Shown: positions 1 to 10,921, counted from the stretch's first letter. The stretch: DNA of 53,932 bases from Olsenella profusa (GCF_016900315.1 NZ_JACSNQ010000014.1:1-53932); one strand, 5' to 3'. Notes: generated by a model from the sequence alone, not told the origin. Numbers and translations are program-made.

Positions 1-228
1 GGAGGGGACGCCGCCGCGGGCGACGCGGGCGACGAGGCGCCCGTCAACATCAACACGGCCGACGTGGCCGAGCTCGACGAACTGCCGGGGGTGGGGGAGG
101 CCACCGCGGCGGCAATCGTCGAGGACCGGGAGCGCAACGGCCCCTTTGCCGCGCCGGAGGACCTCATGAGGGTCTCGGGCATCGGAGAGAAGAAGTTCGA
201 GAAGCTCGAGGGGCTCATCTGTGTCTGA
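1..228 (+). CDS. comEA: ComEA family DNA-binding protein, 3' part only
   Basis: The window opens inside this gene, and only the last 75 codons are present. The visible product has the NINTA start of a helix-hairpin-helix domain, a first hairpin LPGVGEATA and a second VSGIGEKK, and ends ICV. In ComEA this domain binds double-stranded DNA outside the membrane and hands it to the ComEC channel. The acidic, Ala/Gly/Asp-rich stretch just before it fits the usual linker behind the N-terminal membrane anchor, which lies outside the window. The stop codon overlaps the comEC start by 8 bases, so the two genes are one transcription unit. Confidence 0.9.
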   Translation, partial: GGDAAAGDAGDEAPVNINTADVAELDELPGVGEATAAAIVEDRERNGPFAAPEDLMRVSGIGEKKFEKLEGLICV

Positions 229-2560
229 GGGGGACGTGCGCGCCCGGCGCCCCGACCGCCCCCTGCTGCCGCCGGTCTTCTGGGCGCTCGTGGCCGTGAT
301 CGCCTGCACGCGCACGGCGCTGTCGACGGGGGCCGACCCCACCCTGCTCGTCGCGGCCGTGCCGGCCGCGGCCGCCCTCGGCGCCGTCGCGGTGCTCGCG
401 CTCCGCCGCACGCGGCTTGCCGGCCTCATCCCGCTCGCCATGGTCCTGGCCTCCGCCGTCGCGTGCTCCTGTGCGGTCTCCGCCCGCGAGCTCGCGCGGC
501 AGGAGGGGCTTGCGGACGCGCTTGCGTCAAGCTCGGTGCTGAGCTGGGAGCTGCGGCTCGAGGGCGACATGAGCGAAGGGGCGAGCGGGTGGCGCGGCCG
601 CGCGCGGGCGCTGCTCGAGGGGGAGGACCGGGGGGCGGTCTGGATCCTTTCGGATGAGAGGGCGACGGCGGGGGAGACGCTCCGCTGCGTCGGGCGCTTC
701 TCGCCGAACGGGGACGACGACTGGGGCATGTCATCGCGCGCCCAGGGGCTGGCCGGGACCGTGCGCGTGGTGCGCCTGCTCGGGCGCAGGCCGGCCGAGG
801 GGCCGCTCGGGGCGGTGCTCGGGGCGCGGTCTGCGGTGCTCGCCACCTTCGAGGGGGAGGGCTCGGACGCCCGCGCGCTCCTTGCCGGCGCGGTCTGCGG
901 CTCCACGGAGGCGATGGCCTCGCGCGGGCTCGACGAGCTCTTCGCGCGCTGCGGCGTCTCCCACCTCGTGGCGGTCTCCGGCGGGCACCTTGTGCTCGTG
1001 GCGGGGGTCGTCGGCGCCGCGCTCTCCCGCGCCCGGCTGCGCCCGGCCGCGCGCGCCGCCGCGCTGCTGGCGGTGACGGGGGCCTTCGTCGTCTTCTGCG
1101 GGGCGCCGGCCTCCGCGGTCCGCGCGTGGGCCATGTCGCTCGTCGCGCGGCTCTCCGCCCTTGCGGGCCGCCGCTCGCACCCGCTCTCCGCCGCGAGTGC
1201 CGCGGGGCTTGCCATGGCGCTCGCGGACCCCGGCGTGACCGGGCAGCTCGGCTACCTGCTCTCGGTGCTCTGCGTCTGCGGCATCTGCGCCCTCGGCGGC
1301 TGGGCGCGCTACGCGGTGCGCACGCTCCTGCCGGGCCCTCCCGCGCCGCGCGGCCGGGCGGGGAGGGCGCTTGCGGGCCTTGCGGACTCCTCCCGGGAGG
1401 CGCTCGCGCTCACCCTCGTCTCCCAGCTCGTGACGGCACCCGTCACCTGCGCGACCTTCTCCCAGCTCTCCGTCGTGGCACCGCTCGCCAACGTGGCGCT
1501 CGCCCCGCTCTTCTCGCTGCTGCTGGGGGCGGGGCTTCTGGCGGCCGCGCTCGCCTGGGCGCCGGCCGCCCAGGCGGTGGCGCTCACGGCCTGCGACGTG
1601 GTCGGGGAGGCGGTCGTGGCGCTCGCCCGCGCGCTCGCCTCGCTGCCGCTCGCGTCGGTCGCGGTGAGCGTGGACGAGGGCGTGGCGCTCGCGGTTCTCG
1701 CGGTCCTTCTCGCCGCGTTTCTGCTGTGGTGGCCGGCCGTCTCGCGCCGTGGGCTCGCCGTCGCGCTCGGCCTCGGCTGTGCGTGCGCGCTCGCCTGGGT
1801 GCTGCACTGGCGGCTCCTCGCCCCGGCCTGCGTGCGCGTGCTCGACGTGGGCCAGGGGGACGCGATTCTCGTGACGGACGGGGCGTCCGCGGTGCTCATC
1901 GACACGGGGCCGGGCGACGCCGTGGTGGGGGCCCTCGCGCGCAGCAACGTCTTCCACCTCGACGCCGTGGTGCTGACGCACCTGCACGACGACCACGCGG
2001 GAGGGCTCGCCGAGGCGCTCGCCGTCACGGGCGCGCCGCTCGTGCTCGTGCCGGAGGGGGTCGCCGCCCCCGAGGCGCCGGGCGCGGAGGTGGGCGAGAT
2101 CTCCCATGGCGACGAGCTGCGCGTAGGGCGCTTCACGCTCCGGGCGGTCTCCCCGACGGGGCCGGTCGACGGGATGGACAACGAGGACTCCCTCGAGCTC
2201 CTGCTGTCCTTCGACGACGGGTCGCGCACGCTCACCGGGCTGCTCGCCGGGGACGCCGAGGCGCCCGAGACCGCCTCCGCCATCGCGCGCGGCGAGGTGG
2301 GCGACGTCGACTTCCTCAAGGTGGGGCACCACGGGTCCGCCGTCTCGGTCGACGCCGAGGTGGCCGCGACGCTCGACGCCGAGGTGGCCGTGGCGAGCGC
2401 GGGGGAGGGCAACCGCTACGGGCACCCCACCCCGGAGTGCGTGGCCGCGCTCGAGGCGGCCGGCTCGACCTTCCTCTGCACCAGGGACGTGGGCGACGTC
2501 TGCGTGGAGCCCGGCGCCGAGGGGCCTCGGGTCAGCTGCGCCCGGGGCGCGCCGGGCTGA
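221..2560 (+). CDS. comEC: ComEC/Rec2 DNA uptake channel with metallo-beta-lactamase-like domain
   Basis: This 779-residue membrane protein is the channel that carries single-stranded DNA across the membrane in natural transformation. The N-terminal half has several hydrophobic helices and the Competence domain (roughly residues 220-500, with a SHLVAVSGGHL stretch). From about residue 535 a metallo-beta-lactamase-like domain begins with LDVGQGDAILV and carries THLHDDHAGG near residue 587 and VGHHGS further on. The full domain set argues for an intact gene. The start is a GTG inside the end of comEA. With ComEA, and a ComEB-type deaminase further on, it suggests the host is or was naturally competent. 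Pilus and DprA genes are not in this window. Confidence 0.93.
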   Translation: MSEGDVRARRPDRPLLPPVFWALVAVIACTRTALSTGADPTLLVAAVPAAAALGAVAVLALRRTRLAGLIPLAMVLASAVACSCAVSARELARQEGLADALASSSVLSWELRLEGDMSEGASGWRGRARALLEGEDRGAVWILSDERATAGETLRCVGRFSPNGDDDWGMSSRAQGLAGTVRVVRLLGRRPAEGPLGAVLGARSAVLATFEGEGSDARALLAGAVCGSTEAMASRGLDELFARCGVSHLVAVSGGHLVLVAGVVGAALSRARLRPAARAAALLAVTGAFVVFCGAPASAVRAWAMSLVARLSALAGRRSHPLSAASAAGLAMALADPGVTGQLGYLLSVLCVCGICALGGWARYAVRTLLPGPPAPRGRAGRALAGLADSSREALALTLVSQLVTAPVTCATFSQLSVVAPLANVALAPLFSLLLGAGLLAAALAWAPAAQAVALTACDVVGEAVVALARALASLPLASVAVSVDEGVALAVLAVLLAAFLLWWPAVSRRGLAVALGLGCACALAWVLHWRLLAPACVRVLDVGQGDAILVTDGASAVLIDTGPGDAVVGALARSNVFHLDAVVLTHLHDDHAGGLAEALAVTGAPLVLVPEGVAAPEAPGAEVGEISHGDELRVGRFTLRAVSPTGPVDGMDNEDSLELLLSFDDGSRTLTGLLAGDAEAPETASAIARGEVGDVDFLKVGHHGSAVSVDAEVAATLDAEVAVASAGEGNRYGHPTPECVAALEAAGSTFLCTRDVGDVCVEPGAEGPRVSCARGAPG

Positions 2561-2564
2561 GTGC

Positions 2565-2570
2565 TACACT
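2565..2570 (+). promoter_or_regulatory. extended -10 promoter element for holA
   Basis: The sequence GTGCTACACTG has a TACACT -10 hexamer preceded by TGC, which makes it an extended -10 element. It sits about 40 bases before the holA start. The same GTGCTACACTG string precedes rpsO (20537-20542), which supports it as a real promoter type here. No convincing -35 box is visible. Confidence 0.5.
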
Positions 2571-2611
2571 GGGGCCCACGACAGCGGCCCCGGCCGCAGG
2601 AAGGTGGGACA

Positions 2612-3574
2612 ATGGCGGACAAGCCGGCGCTGCTTCCGGCCTACCTCATCGTGGGCCCCGACGAGCTCAAGCGCAAGCAGGCGCTCGCGCGGCTCAAGGC
2701 CCGCGTGGACGGGCCCTTCGTGGCGTTCAACCTCGAGGAGCTCACGGCTTCGGCAGACCTCGAGCCGGTCTCCGTGCTCGCGTCGCTCAACACCCTGCCC
2801 ATGGGAGGGGACCGCCGCGTGGTGGTGGTCGAGGCCGCCGAGAAGCTGCCCAAGGCCGTCTCCGAGGCGATCGTCGGCTACCTCGCGAGCCCCAACGAGA
2901 GCTGCACGCTCGCCCTGGTGGCGACCACGCTCGCCAAGTCGACGAGGCTCTACAAGGCCGTCGCCAAGGTGGGGCCGCGCACCGTCATCGAGTGCTCCGC
3001 CAAGAAAGGGCGCGACCTGCCGCCCTACGTGCAAAAGCTCGCCGCTGCCCACGGCGTCTCCATCGCCGCGGACGCCGCCCGCGAGCTCGTGGCGCGCGTC
3101 GGGGAGTCCACCACGATGCTTGACACCCAGGTCGCCACGCTCGCCGCGCTGCTCGGCGGGGTGGGTACCATCACGCGGCCCTTCGTGGAGGCCAACGTGG
3201 CCCGCGTGGCCGAGGTCAAGCCCTGGGAGTTCCTCGACCGCCTCTCCGAGCGCGACGCGCACCGCGCCCTCGCGCTCTACCGCCTGCTCGACGGCTCGGC
3301 CCTCGGGCTGCTCTCCCTGGTCACGGGACGCCTCCGCGAGCTCGTCTGCGCCCGCTCGCTTACGGCGCGCGGCCAGGCCCACGCGCTCGCGGCCGAGCTC
3401 AAGAAGCAGGACTGGCAGGTGAGGAACCACGTCCGCTGGGCGCGCGCCTTCTCCGACGGCGAGCTCGAGCGCCTGCTCGGCCGCTGCGCCGAGGCCGAGC
3501 GCGCCCTCAAGAGCGGGGCGGACGCCGACTCGGTGATGGTGGAGCTCGTCGCGCAGGTCTGCGGGGCCGCGTAG
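2612..3574 (+). CDS. holA: DNA polymerase III subunit delta
   Basis: The product (320 residues) is the clamp-loader delta subunit, which opens the beta sliding clamp in the DNA polymerase III holoenzyme. The N-terminus has the family pattern AYLIVGPDELKRKQAL, followed by the AAA+-like fold and the helical C-terminal domain (LLSLVTGRLREL...). The reading frame is open upstream, but the ATG at 2612 has a good GGAAGGTGGG ribosome-binding region and the homologous N-terminus starts there. It follows comEC, as in many Gram-positive genomes, but an extended -10 promoter in the gap suggests separate expression. Length is normal for the family. Confidence 0.9.
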   Translation: MADKPALLPAYLIVGPDELKRKQALARLKARVDGPFVAFNLEELTASADLEPVSVLASLNTLPMGGDRRVVVVEAAEKLPKAVSEAIVGYLASPNESCTLALVATTLAKSTRLYKAVAKVGPRTVIECSAKKGRDLPPYVQKLAAAHGVSIAADAARELVARVGESTTMLDTQVATLAALLGGVGTITRPFVEANVARVAEVKPWEFLDRLSERDAHRALALYRLLDGSALGLLSLVTGRLRELVCARSLTARGQAHALAAELKKQDWQVRNHVRWARAFSDGELERLLGRCAEAERALKSGADADSVMVELVAQVCGAA

Positions 3575-3599
3575 CCGCATGGATGCCTTGGTTGTGGCG

Positions 3600-4002
3600 C
3601 GCTTGGAGAATTGGGGTTGGTGCTGCAGCCACGTGCAGGTCGCTCGGATTTTTGCGGTTGTTGCGGTGCCTGGTTGGGCCATTGCTTAGAGAATTCGGGT
3701 TGATGCGGCTCCTGTCCGGGTCACTGCTTAGAAACTGAGGGGTAATGCAGGCCCGAGGAGTGCGGATGCTTGCGAAATGAAGCCTCGCGCAGCTCTTCTC
3801 TGGCTACGGGCCCGTAATCGCCAGCAATCCCTAAGCGAGTTCCCGCATGGCAGCGCAACAACCTACAATCCCTAAGCGGTCTCTCCATGAAAACGGGCAA
3901 CAATCTGCAATTCCTAAGCGAGTCTTCGCGCGCCCGAGCAACAGTCCGCAATCCCTAAGCGGATCCCCCACAGCTCGGGGCAACCACCCGTAATCCCAAA
4001 GC
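3600..4002. repeat. two opposed arrays of a degenerate 42-bp repeat
   Basis: This 537-base gap between holA and rpsT holds no gene. Its right half has five units ending in AATCCCTAAGC (near 3826, 3867, 3909, 3950 and 3992), spaced 41-42 bases. Its left half has four units in reverse orientation, beginning GCTTAG or GCTTGG (near 3600, 3641, 3684 and 3726), spaced 41-43 bases. Reverse-complemented left units align with right units over GCAACAACC...AATCCCTAAGC. Composition is less G+C-rich than the neighbouring genes. Short frames on minus with LGIVGCC-like peptides arise from the repeat and are not convincing genes. Confidence 0.75.
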
Positions 4003-4048
4003 ATCACGAGAAACGCCCATAGAGCACCCCGGCACCGTCGCACAAAAC

Positions 4049-4091
4049 AAAAAAACGGCGCGGGCCCGAACAGCACTTCGGACCCGCGCCG
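4049..4091 (-). terminator. rho-independent terminator of rpsT
   Basis: On the minus strand a 15-bp stem (CGGCGCGGGTCCGAA-type arms at 4056-4070 and 4077-4091, one G-U pair) with a 6-base loop is followed by seven T residues. It lies 20 bases past the rpsT stop codon. Confidence 0.92.
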
Positions 4092-4111
4092 CCTCTGGTA
4101 TGAGCGTAAAG

Positions 4112-4375
4112 CTACTTGATGGTGTTCACGAGCTTCTGGACGCCGCTCTTGCGCTGGGAGGCCTGGTTCTTGTGGATGATGCCCTTGGAAGCGGCCTTGT
4201 CGAGCAGGCGGCTGGCCGTGTTGGCGGCCTGCTGGGCGGCCTCGGCGTCGCCGGCCTCGACGGCGGCGCGGACCTTCTTGACGTAGGTCTTGAGCTCGGA
4301 GCGGACCGCGCGGTTGCGCTGACGCGCCTTCTCAGCGGTGATGATGCGCTTCTTCTGAGACTTGATGTTAGCCAC
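4112..4375 (-). CDS. rpsT: 30S ribosomal protein S20
   Basis: This 87-residue basic protein binds 16S rRNA early in 30S assembly. It begins (M)ANIKSQKKRI and contains the typical long helices with alternating Lys/Arg and Ala. The reading frame is open upstream, but the GTG at 4375 follows a GAAAGGAAC ribosome-binding site and gives exactly the family N-terminus, so I chose it. It stands alone, divergent from lepA, with its own terminator. The pairing of rpsT with lepA is common in Gram-positive bacteria. Confidence 0.95.
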   Translation of the reverse strand: MANIKSQKKRIITAEKARQRNRAVRSELKTYVKKVRAAVEAGDAEAAQQAANTASRLLDKAASKGIIHKNQASQRKSGVQKLVNTIK

Positions 4376-4473
4376 GTGCAGTTCCTTTCGGTTCTTACAA
4401 TGTCTGAGGCCTCTGTGCTGAGACACGGCGAGGTCAACAATCGGGAAGTATAGCATGTCGGTTCGGACTTCGC

Positions 4474-4479
4474 TATCAT
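4474..4479 (+). promoter_or_regulatory. -10 element close to the lepA start (possible leaderless mRNA)
   Basis: TATCAT lies only 7 bases before the lepA ATG, so a start point at the usual distance would fall on or next to the start codon. No Shine-Dalgarno sequence is visible before this ATG. TATCAT recurs as the -10 box of lexA and probably phoH. Confidence 0.5.
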
Positions 4480-4486
4480 TCACCCT

Positions 4487-6294
<1,808 letters not shown>

Positions 6295-6298
<4 letters not shown>

Positions 6299-7329
6299 GC
6301 TCGGCCCTGACGCCGGCCGAGGTGCTGGCCGCCTACGCCCCGTCTGCCGGGCTCTCCGCCTCCCTCGCCCCGTTCGCGCCCGGCGAGAAGAACCTCCCGC
6401 TGGCCGCGCGCCTTGCCGCGCACCCGCTGCTCATGGCTCCCATGGCGGGCGTCTCCGACGCGGCCTACCGTATGATGGCGCGCGCCGGCGGGGCGGACCT
6501 CGCCTACTCCGAGATGGTCTCGGTGGCGGGGCTGCACTACGGCGAGAAGAGCTGGGAGCTCGTGGACCCCGCGGACGGCGAGCCGGACCTCGCGGTGCAG
6601 CTCTTTGGCTCAAGGCCGGAGCTCTTCCGCGAGGCGGCCGCGCGCGTGGCCGCGCGGCTGGGGGAGCGGCTGGCCCTCATCGACGTCAACATGGCCTGCC
6701 CGGTGCCCAAGGTGACGCGCAAGGGCGAGGGGTCGGCCCTGCTGGAGAACCCTGAGCTCGCTGCCCAGATTGTGCGCGCGTGCCGCGAGGGTGCCCCCGG
6801 CGTGGACGTGACGGTGAAGATTCGCCGCGGGCGCTACGCGGGCCAGGAGGTGGCCCCGGAGTTCGCGCGCGCAATGGAGGACGCCGGAGCGGCTGCGGTG
6901 GCCGTGCACGGGCGCTTTGCCACGCAGATGTACCACGGCACGGCGGACTGGGGCGTCATCGACCGGGTGGCCGACGCCGTGGGGATCCCGGTGGTCGCGT
7001 CCGGGGACGTCATGTCGCACGAGGCGGCGCTGCGCGCGCTCACCGAGACGGGCGCCACGGCGGTGATGGTGGCACGCGGGACCTACGGCAACCCGTGGGT
7101 CTTCTCGGGGCACGTCCCGAGCCCCGCCGAGAGGATCGCCGCCTTCGAGTGCCACGTGCGCCTGCTCGAGGCCACGGGCGCCCACCTCAAGCGGGCCCGG
7201 AGCCTCGCCGGCTGGTACTTCAAGGGGATGCCCGACGCCGCCCGGTGGCGAAACGCGGCCATGGGCTGCGTCACCGCCGAGGAGTTCCTCGCCGTGGCGG
7301 ACGAGGTCCGCGCGCATGTGTGCGCGTGA
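6295..7329 (+). CDS. tRNA-dihydrouridine synthase
   Basis: This 344-residue FMN enzyme reduces uridines in the tRNA D-loop. The TIM barrel starts at [11 protein letters not shown]. The catalytic cysteine is residue 135 in NMACPVPKV, where most relatives have MGCP, and the HGR motif ([13 protein letters not shown]) is present. The GTG start overlaps the lepA stop as GTGA; the longer upstream frame lies inside lepA and lacks family similarity. It runs into hemW by 14 bases. The sequence does not settle the Dus subclass (it looks DusB-like). Confidence 0.9.
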
Positions 7330-8557
7330 GGCGCGAGGGGCGGCCGCGCCCGGCGTGGGCGCCCTCTACCTGCACATACCGTTCTGCGCGCGCAAGTGCG
7401 CGTACTGCGACTTCGCCTCGCGCGCCGCGCGCCCGGGCGACCCGCTCGTGGCCGCCTACGTCCGCGCGCTCGAGGCGCAGCTCGAGGAAGCGGCGTCGCT
7501 CGGCCTGCTCGAGGGCTGCGAGACGGCCTACGTGGGCGGGGGCACGCCGAGCCTTCTGGGGCCGTCCCTTCTGGGCGGGCTCGTCGAGCGGGTCGTGCGG
7601 ACGTGCGCGCCGGGGGAGCTCTCCAGCGAGGCAAACCCGGACTCCCTCACCGACGAGGTGATCGACGCCCTGCGCCGCGCCGGCGCCACGCGCCTCTCCG
7701 TGGGCGTGCAGAGCCTGGATGACGCTGAGCTCGCCTGCCTCGGGCGGCTGCATGACGCCGCGTCCGCGCGCGAGCGGGTGCGGGCCGCCGTGGCGTCGGG
7801 GCTCGACGTGTCCGTGGACCTCATGTGCGCCACGCCGGGGCAGACCGACGCGTCCTGGGCCCGCACGCTCGCGGGCGCCGTTGCGCTCGGCGTGGGTCAT
7901 GTGAGCGTGTACCCCCTCCAGATCGAGGAGGGCACCGAGTTCGACCGCCGCTACGCCGACGACCCCTGCGCGTTCAACGACCCCGACGTCCAGGCGAACC
8001 GCATGACGCAGGCTCAAGCCGTACTTGAGGGTCACGGCCTCGCCCGCTACGAGGTGGCAAGCTACGCCCGCCCCGGCAGAGAGTGCCGTCACAACATCGC
8101 GTACTGGACGGGCGTGCCCTACCTGGGACTTGGGACAAAAGCCTCAAGCATGCTCGACGTCAAGCTCTACCTGAGACTTTGCGGCGCCGTCCCGGGGCTC
8201 CCGGAGCCGCCGGCGGGCACCGCGCGCGTCCGGCTCACGGTGGAGTCGGGAGCGCGAGCGATCGCCGGGGACCCGCGCCTCTCCGCGTTGTCCCTCTCGA
8301 CGGAGTTCCTGGGCGCGCGCGAGGCCGCCGCCGAGGACCTCATGCTCGCCATGCGCATGACGCGGGGCGCCGGCCCGGGCCTCCTCGGCCGCGCGCGGGA
8401 GGCCATCCCCGCCGAGCGGCTGGAGGGCGCGCTCAGGGAGGCCGTGGACACGGGCCTTGCCGCCTGGTCGGCCGGGCGCCTCGTGCCCACGCAGCGCGGC
8501 TGGCTCCTGGGCAACGAGCTCTACGGCCTCATGTGGGACCTCGCCGGCACCTGCTGA
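7316..8557 (+). CDS. hemW: radical SAM heme chaperone HemW-type protein
   Basis: A 413-residue radical SAM protein. The cluster motif C24-x3-C28-x2-C31 is followed by D-F, the HemW form rather than the CxC form of the coproporphyrinogen oxidase HemN. Further family marks are the glycine-rich YVGGGTPS, SVGVQSLDD and the YEVASYARPG stretch. HemW hands heme to respiratory enzymes; in hosts with little heme metabolism its role is uncertain. It is the last gene of the lepA-dus-hemW run. Confidence 0.88.
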   Translation: MCAREARGAAAPGVGALYLHIPFCARKCAYCDFASRAARPGDPLVAAYVRALEAQLEEAASLGLLEGCETAYVGGGTPSLLGPSLLGGLVERVVRTCAPGELSSEANPDSLTDEVIDALRRAGATRLSVGVQSLDDAELACLGRLHDAASARERVRAAVASGLDVSVDLMCATPGQTDASWARTLAGAVALGVGHVSVYPLQIEEGTEFDRRYADDPCAFNDPDVQANRMTQAQAVLEGHGLARYEVASYARPGRECRHNIAYWTGVPYLGLGTKASSMLDVKLYLRLCGAVPGLPEPPAGTARVRLTVESGARAIAGDPRLSALSLSTEFLGAREAAAEDLMLAMRMTRGAGPGLLGRAREAIPAERLEGALREAVDTGLAAWSAGRLVPTQRGWLLGNELYGLMWDLAGTC

Positions 8558-8592
8558 GGGCGCGCGTCCGTGCCCCGCCGGCATCCCTCCCG

Positions 8593-8784
8593 CAGGGTAC
8601 GTGCACTCTCTCACAGGGTACGTACACTCTCTCACAGGGTACGTACACTCTCTCACAGGGTACGTACACTCTCCGACGTCCTTCTCGCCGGGCCGTCTGA
8701 CGTTTCCGCAGCTAGATGAGTTGGCGAGAAGAACACTGGGGTTGCGGCGGTGTACGTACCCTACGGCGGGGTGTACGTACCCTA
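8593..8784. repeat. repeat element, copy A: TACGTA array flanking a CTTCTCGCC hairpin
   Basis: Four units of CAGGGTACGTACACTCT (the first with TACGTG) start at 8593, 8614, 8635 and 8656, exactly 21 bases apart. A 51-base core follows (8681-8731), bounded by CTTCTCGCC and its reverse complement GGCGAGAAG. Two inverted units GTGTACGTACCCTA then occur at 8750 and 8771, again 21 bases apart. A second copy in reverse orientation lies at 11206-11355; the cores match at 45 of 51 positions and one 21-base stretch is identical. The gap holds no gene before 8750. Confidence 0.85.
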
Positions 8785-10546
8785 TTGGGAGACCCCCGGG
8801 GCCGCCGGGCCACGCGGCCGCCGGGGCCGCGTCTTGCCGTCCGAGGTCGGCAACCTCACGCTCAAGAACCGCGTCATGTTCCCGCCGCTCACTACCGGCT
8901 ACGAGGAGCGCGACGGCTCCATCGGCCCGCGCAGCCTCGCCTTCTACGAGCGCCTCGCCAAGGGCGGCGTGGCCTACATCGTGATCGGCGACGTGGCGCC
9001 CGTGAACACCGCGAGCCCCACGCCCAAGCTCTGCGACGACTCCCAGATCGAGAGCTTCGCGCGCCTCGCCGACGCCGTCCACGTCCACGGCGCCAAGCTC
9101 GCCCTGCAGATCTTCTACCCCGAGTACGACGTCCCCGGCGTGGGCAGGCTCATCATGGCCTCGCGCATGGCGGCGATGGAGGGGCAGAAGGCCCAGGCGG
9201 CCGGCGACCAGGAGACCTTCCAGGCCAAGATGGCGGAGTCCAAGGAGATCGCCAACCAGGCCTACGCCAAGCTCCACCACGACATGCAGCACTTCGTCTC
9301 CGAGGCCTCGGTGGAGCAGCTCGCCGAGATCAGGGACGCCATCGCGGCCTGCGCGGCGCGCGCCGAGCGGGCGGGCGTGGACGCCATCGAGGTCCACGGC
9401 GGCCGCCTGGTGGGGTCGCTCTGCTCCACGGCCCTCAACCACCGCACGGACGACTACGGCGGCAGCTTTGAGAACCGCACCCGCTACGCGCTCGAGGTCG
9501 TGGCGGCCATCAGGGAGGCGGCGCCGGACCTCATGGTGGAGTACAAGCTCCCCGTGGTCACGACCAACCCCGACGGCTCCAAGCGCGGCAAGGGCGGCCT
9601 GGAGCCCGACGAGGCGTGCCAGCTCGCGGTCCTTCTGGAGCAGGCCGGCGTCGACATGATCCAGGTGGCTCAGGCCAACCACACCGGTAACATGGGCGAC
9701 ACCATCCCGCCGATGGGCACGATGCCCTACAACTGGACGCTCCCGGTGGCCGCGCGCGTGAAGTCCCTGGTCAAGGTGCCGGTGGCCACGGTGGGCCGCG
9801 TCATCACCCCGGAGGCCGCCCGCGTGGCCGCCAAGGGCGGCTATAACGTGACGCTCTACGAGCGCGCCGGGCGCCTCGGCGGGCAGATCGAGCTCGCGGC
9901 CGCCCCGCCGCGCAAGTCCGAGATCATGCGCGCGGTGGAGTACTACGAGCACGAGCTGCCCTACCTTGGCGTGGACGTGCGGCTGGGCCACGCCCCGACG
10001 ACCGACGAGCTCAACGCCGCCGACGCGGTGGTCGTGGCCGTGGGGGCCGAGAACGTGACGCTGCCCGTGCCCGGCGCCGACCGCGACAACGTGGCCTCCG
10101 CGTGGGACGTCCTTGCCGGCCGCGTGACGCCGACCGGGCGCGTGTGCGTGATCGGCGGCGGCCTGGTGGGTACCGAGACCGCGGAGTACCTGCTCGCGCA
10201 CGGCTGCCAGGTGGACATCGTGGAGATGCTGGACAAGATCGCCTCGGGCGAGTCGGGCACCGTCCTGCCCACGATCATGGCCGAGTTTGCCGAGAAGGGC
10301 GTGGGCCAGCACGTGGGCACGCGCGTGACCGCCATCACCGACGAGGGGGTCCAGGCGGAGTGCACGGGCGAGACCGTCAGCCTGCCATGCGACTGGGTGG
10401 TCATGGCCGTGGGCTCGCGCGCCGTGCCCTTCGACGCGGCCGCCGTCACGGTGCCGGTGAGCTACGTGGGGGACTGCTCCGGCGAGCGCACCGCGGACAT
10501 CGCGAGCGCCGTGCGCACCGCCTACCGCGTTGCCAACGAGCTCTAG
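8750..10546 (+). pseudogene. enoate-reductase-type flavin oxidoreductase (BaiCD/FldZ-like) with internal deletion
   Basis: The frame encodes an Old Yellow Enzyme barrel starting near residue 29 (VGNLTLKNRVMFPP) with the NHRTDDYGGSFENRT signature, followed by part of an FAD/NAD reductase domain (VCVIGGGLVGTE). Family members have, between VGRIT and AARVAAKRGH, the end of the barrel, a CxxC 4Fe-4S cluster and a VVGGGPAGME FAD loop. Here VGRVITPE runs straight into AARVAAKGG near 9811-9820, so I estimate about 100 residues are missing in frame. The 5' end runs through the TACGTA repeat, and no ATG with a ribosome-binding site is visible at the expected start. It is probably inactive, although the remaining frame is open and its codon use normal. 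Confidence 0.72.
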
Positions 10547-10580
10547 GACGCCTGGCGCGGGGCTTGAGGTTTCAGGGACG

Positions 10581-10618
10581 CGCCCGCCCGCAGGCCCTTC
10601 TCGCCTGCGGGGCGGGCG
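10581..10618. terminator. strong GC hairpin after the oxidoreductase frame
   Basis: The arms CGCCCGCCCGCAGG (10581-10594) and its complement at 10604-10618, with one bulged G, form a stable stem. The loop includes a CTTCTCGCC motif. No T tract follows, so it may be a terminator without one or only a structured spacer. Confidence 0.5.
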
Positions 10619-10696
10619 GCCTTGGGGGACGGGCGTCCGCGGGGGGCGCCGCCGCCTCGGGGCGCGTGGCCCATGGCTTTGACGGGAGGTACGTAC

Positions 10697-10921
10697 ATGA
10701 GTGACAGACGCAGACTCAGCTTCACGCCCAGGGCCGACGTTCTTGTCGTCGCGCTGGTGCTGATCGCGTGTGCAGGCTACTACGCCGCGCTGCAGCTTGG
10801 CCTCGGCACGTGGGCGGTCGAGCACTACGTCTCCTGGCCGATCACGATCTATCAGCTCGTGGTGGGGCCGCTTGCCATTGTGGCGGTCTGCTACCTCATC
10901 GGGGCGGTCCTGGGCCGCTGA
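10697..10921 (+). CDS. small membrane protein, unknown function (possibly 5' half of a broken gene)
   Basis: A 74-residue protein with a basic N-terminus (MSDRRRLSF) and two predicted membrane helices (about residues 15-36 and 50-72). The ATG follows a good GGGAGG site that directly abuts a TACGTA motif. The TGA at 10919 is followed in the same frame by 73 more sense codons with another strong hydrophobic segment (feature at 10922-11143). This is either a short gene or the first half of a roughly 148-residue protein cut by a nonsense mutation. I do not recognise the family. Confidence 0.5.
   Translation: MSDRRRLSFTPRADVLVVALVLIACAGYYAALQLGLGTWAVEHYVSWPITIYQLVVGPLAIVAVCYLIGAVLGR

Noticed and set aside
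3600..4002. CRISPR array or small repeat-encoded protein genes
   Set aside because: Units are degenerate along their whole length and opposed in orientation; short minus-strand frames through them change frame between units and have no ribosome-binding sites.
8692..8700. Neisseria-type uptake sequence (GCCGTCTGA)
   Set aside because: A single 9-base match that is altered in the sister copy at 11206-11355 (GCCGTCCGA); coincidence.
8593..8784. CRISPR array
   Set aside because: The spacers are part of a 21-bp unit and are themselves nearly identical, the array has inverted units, and no cas gene is present.
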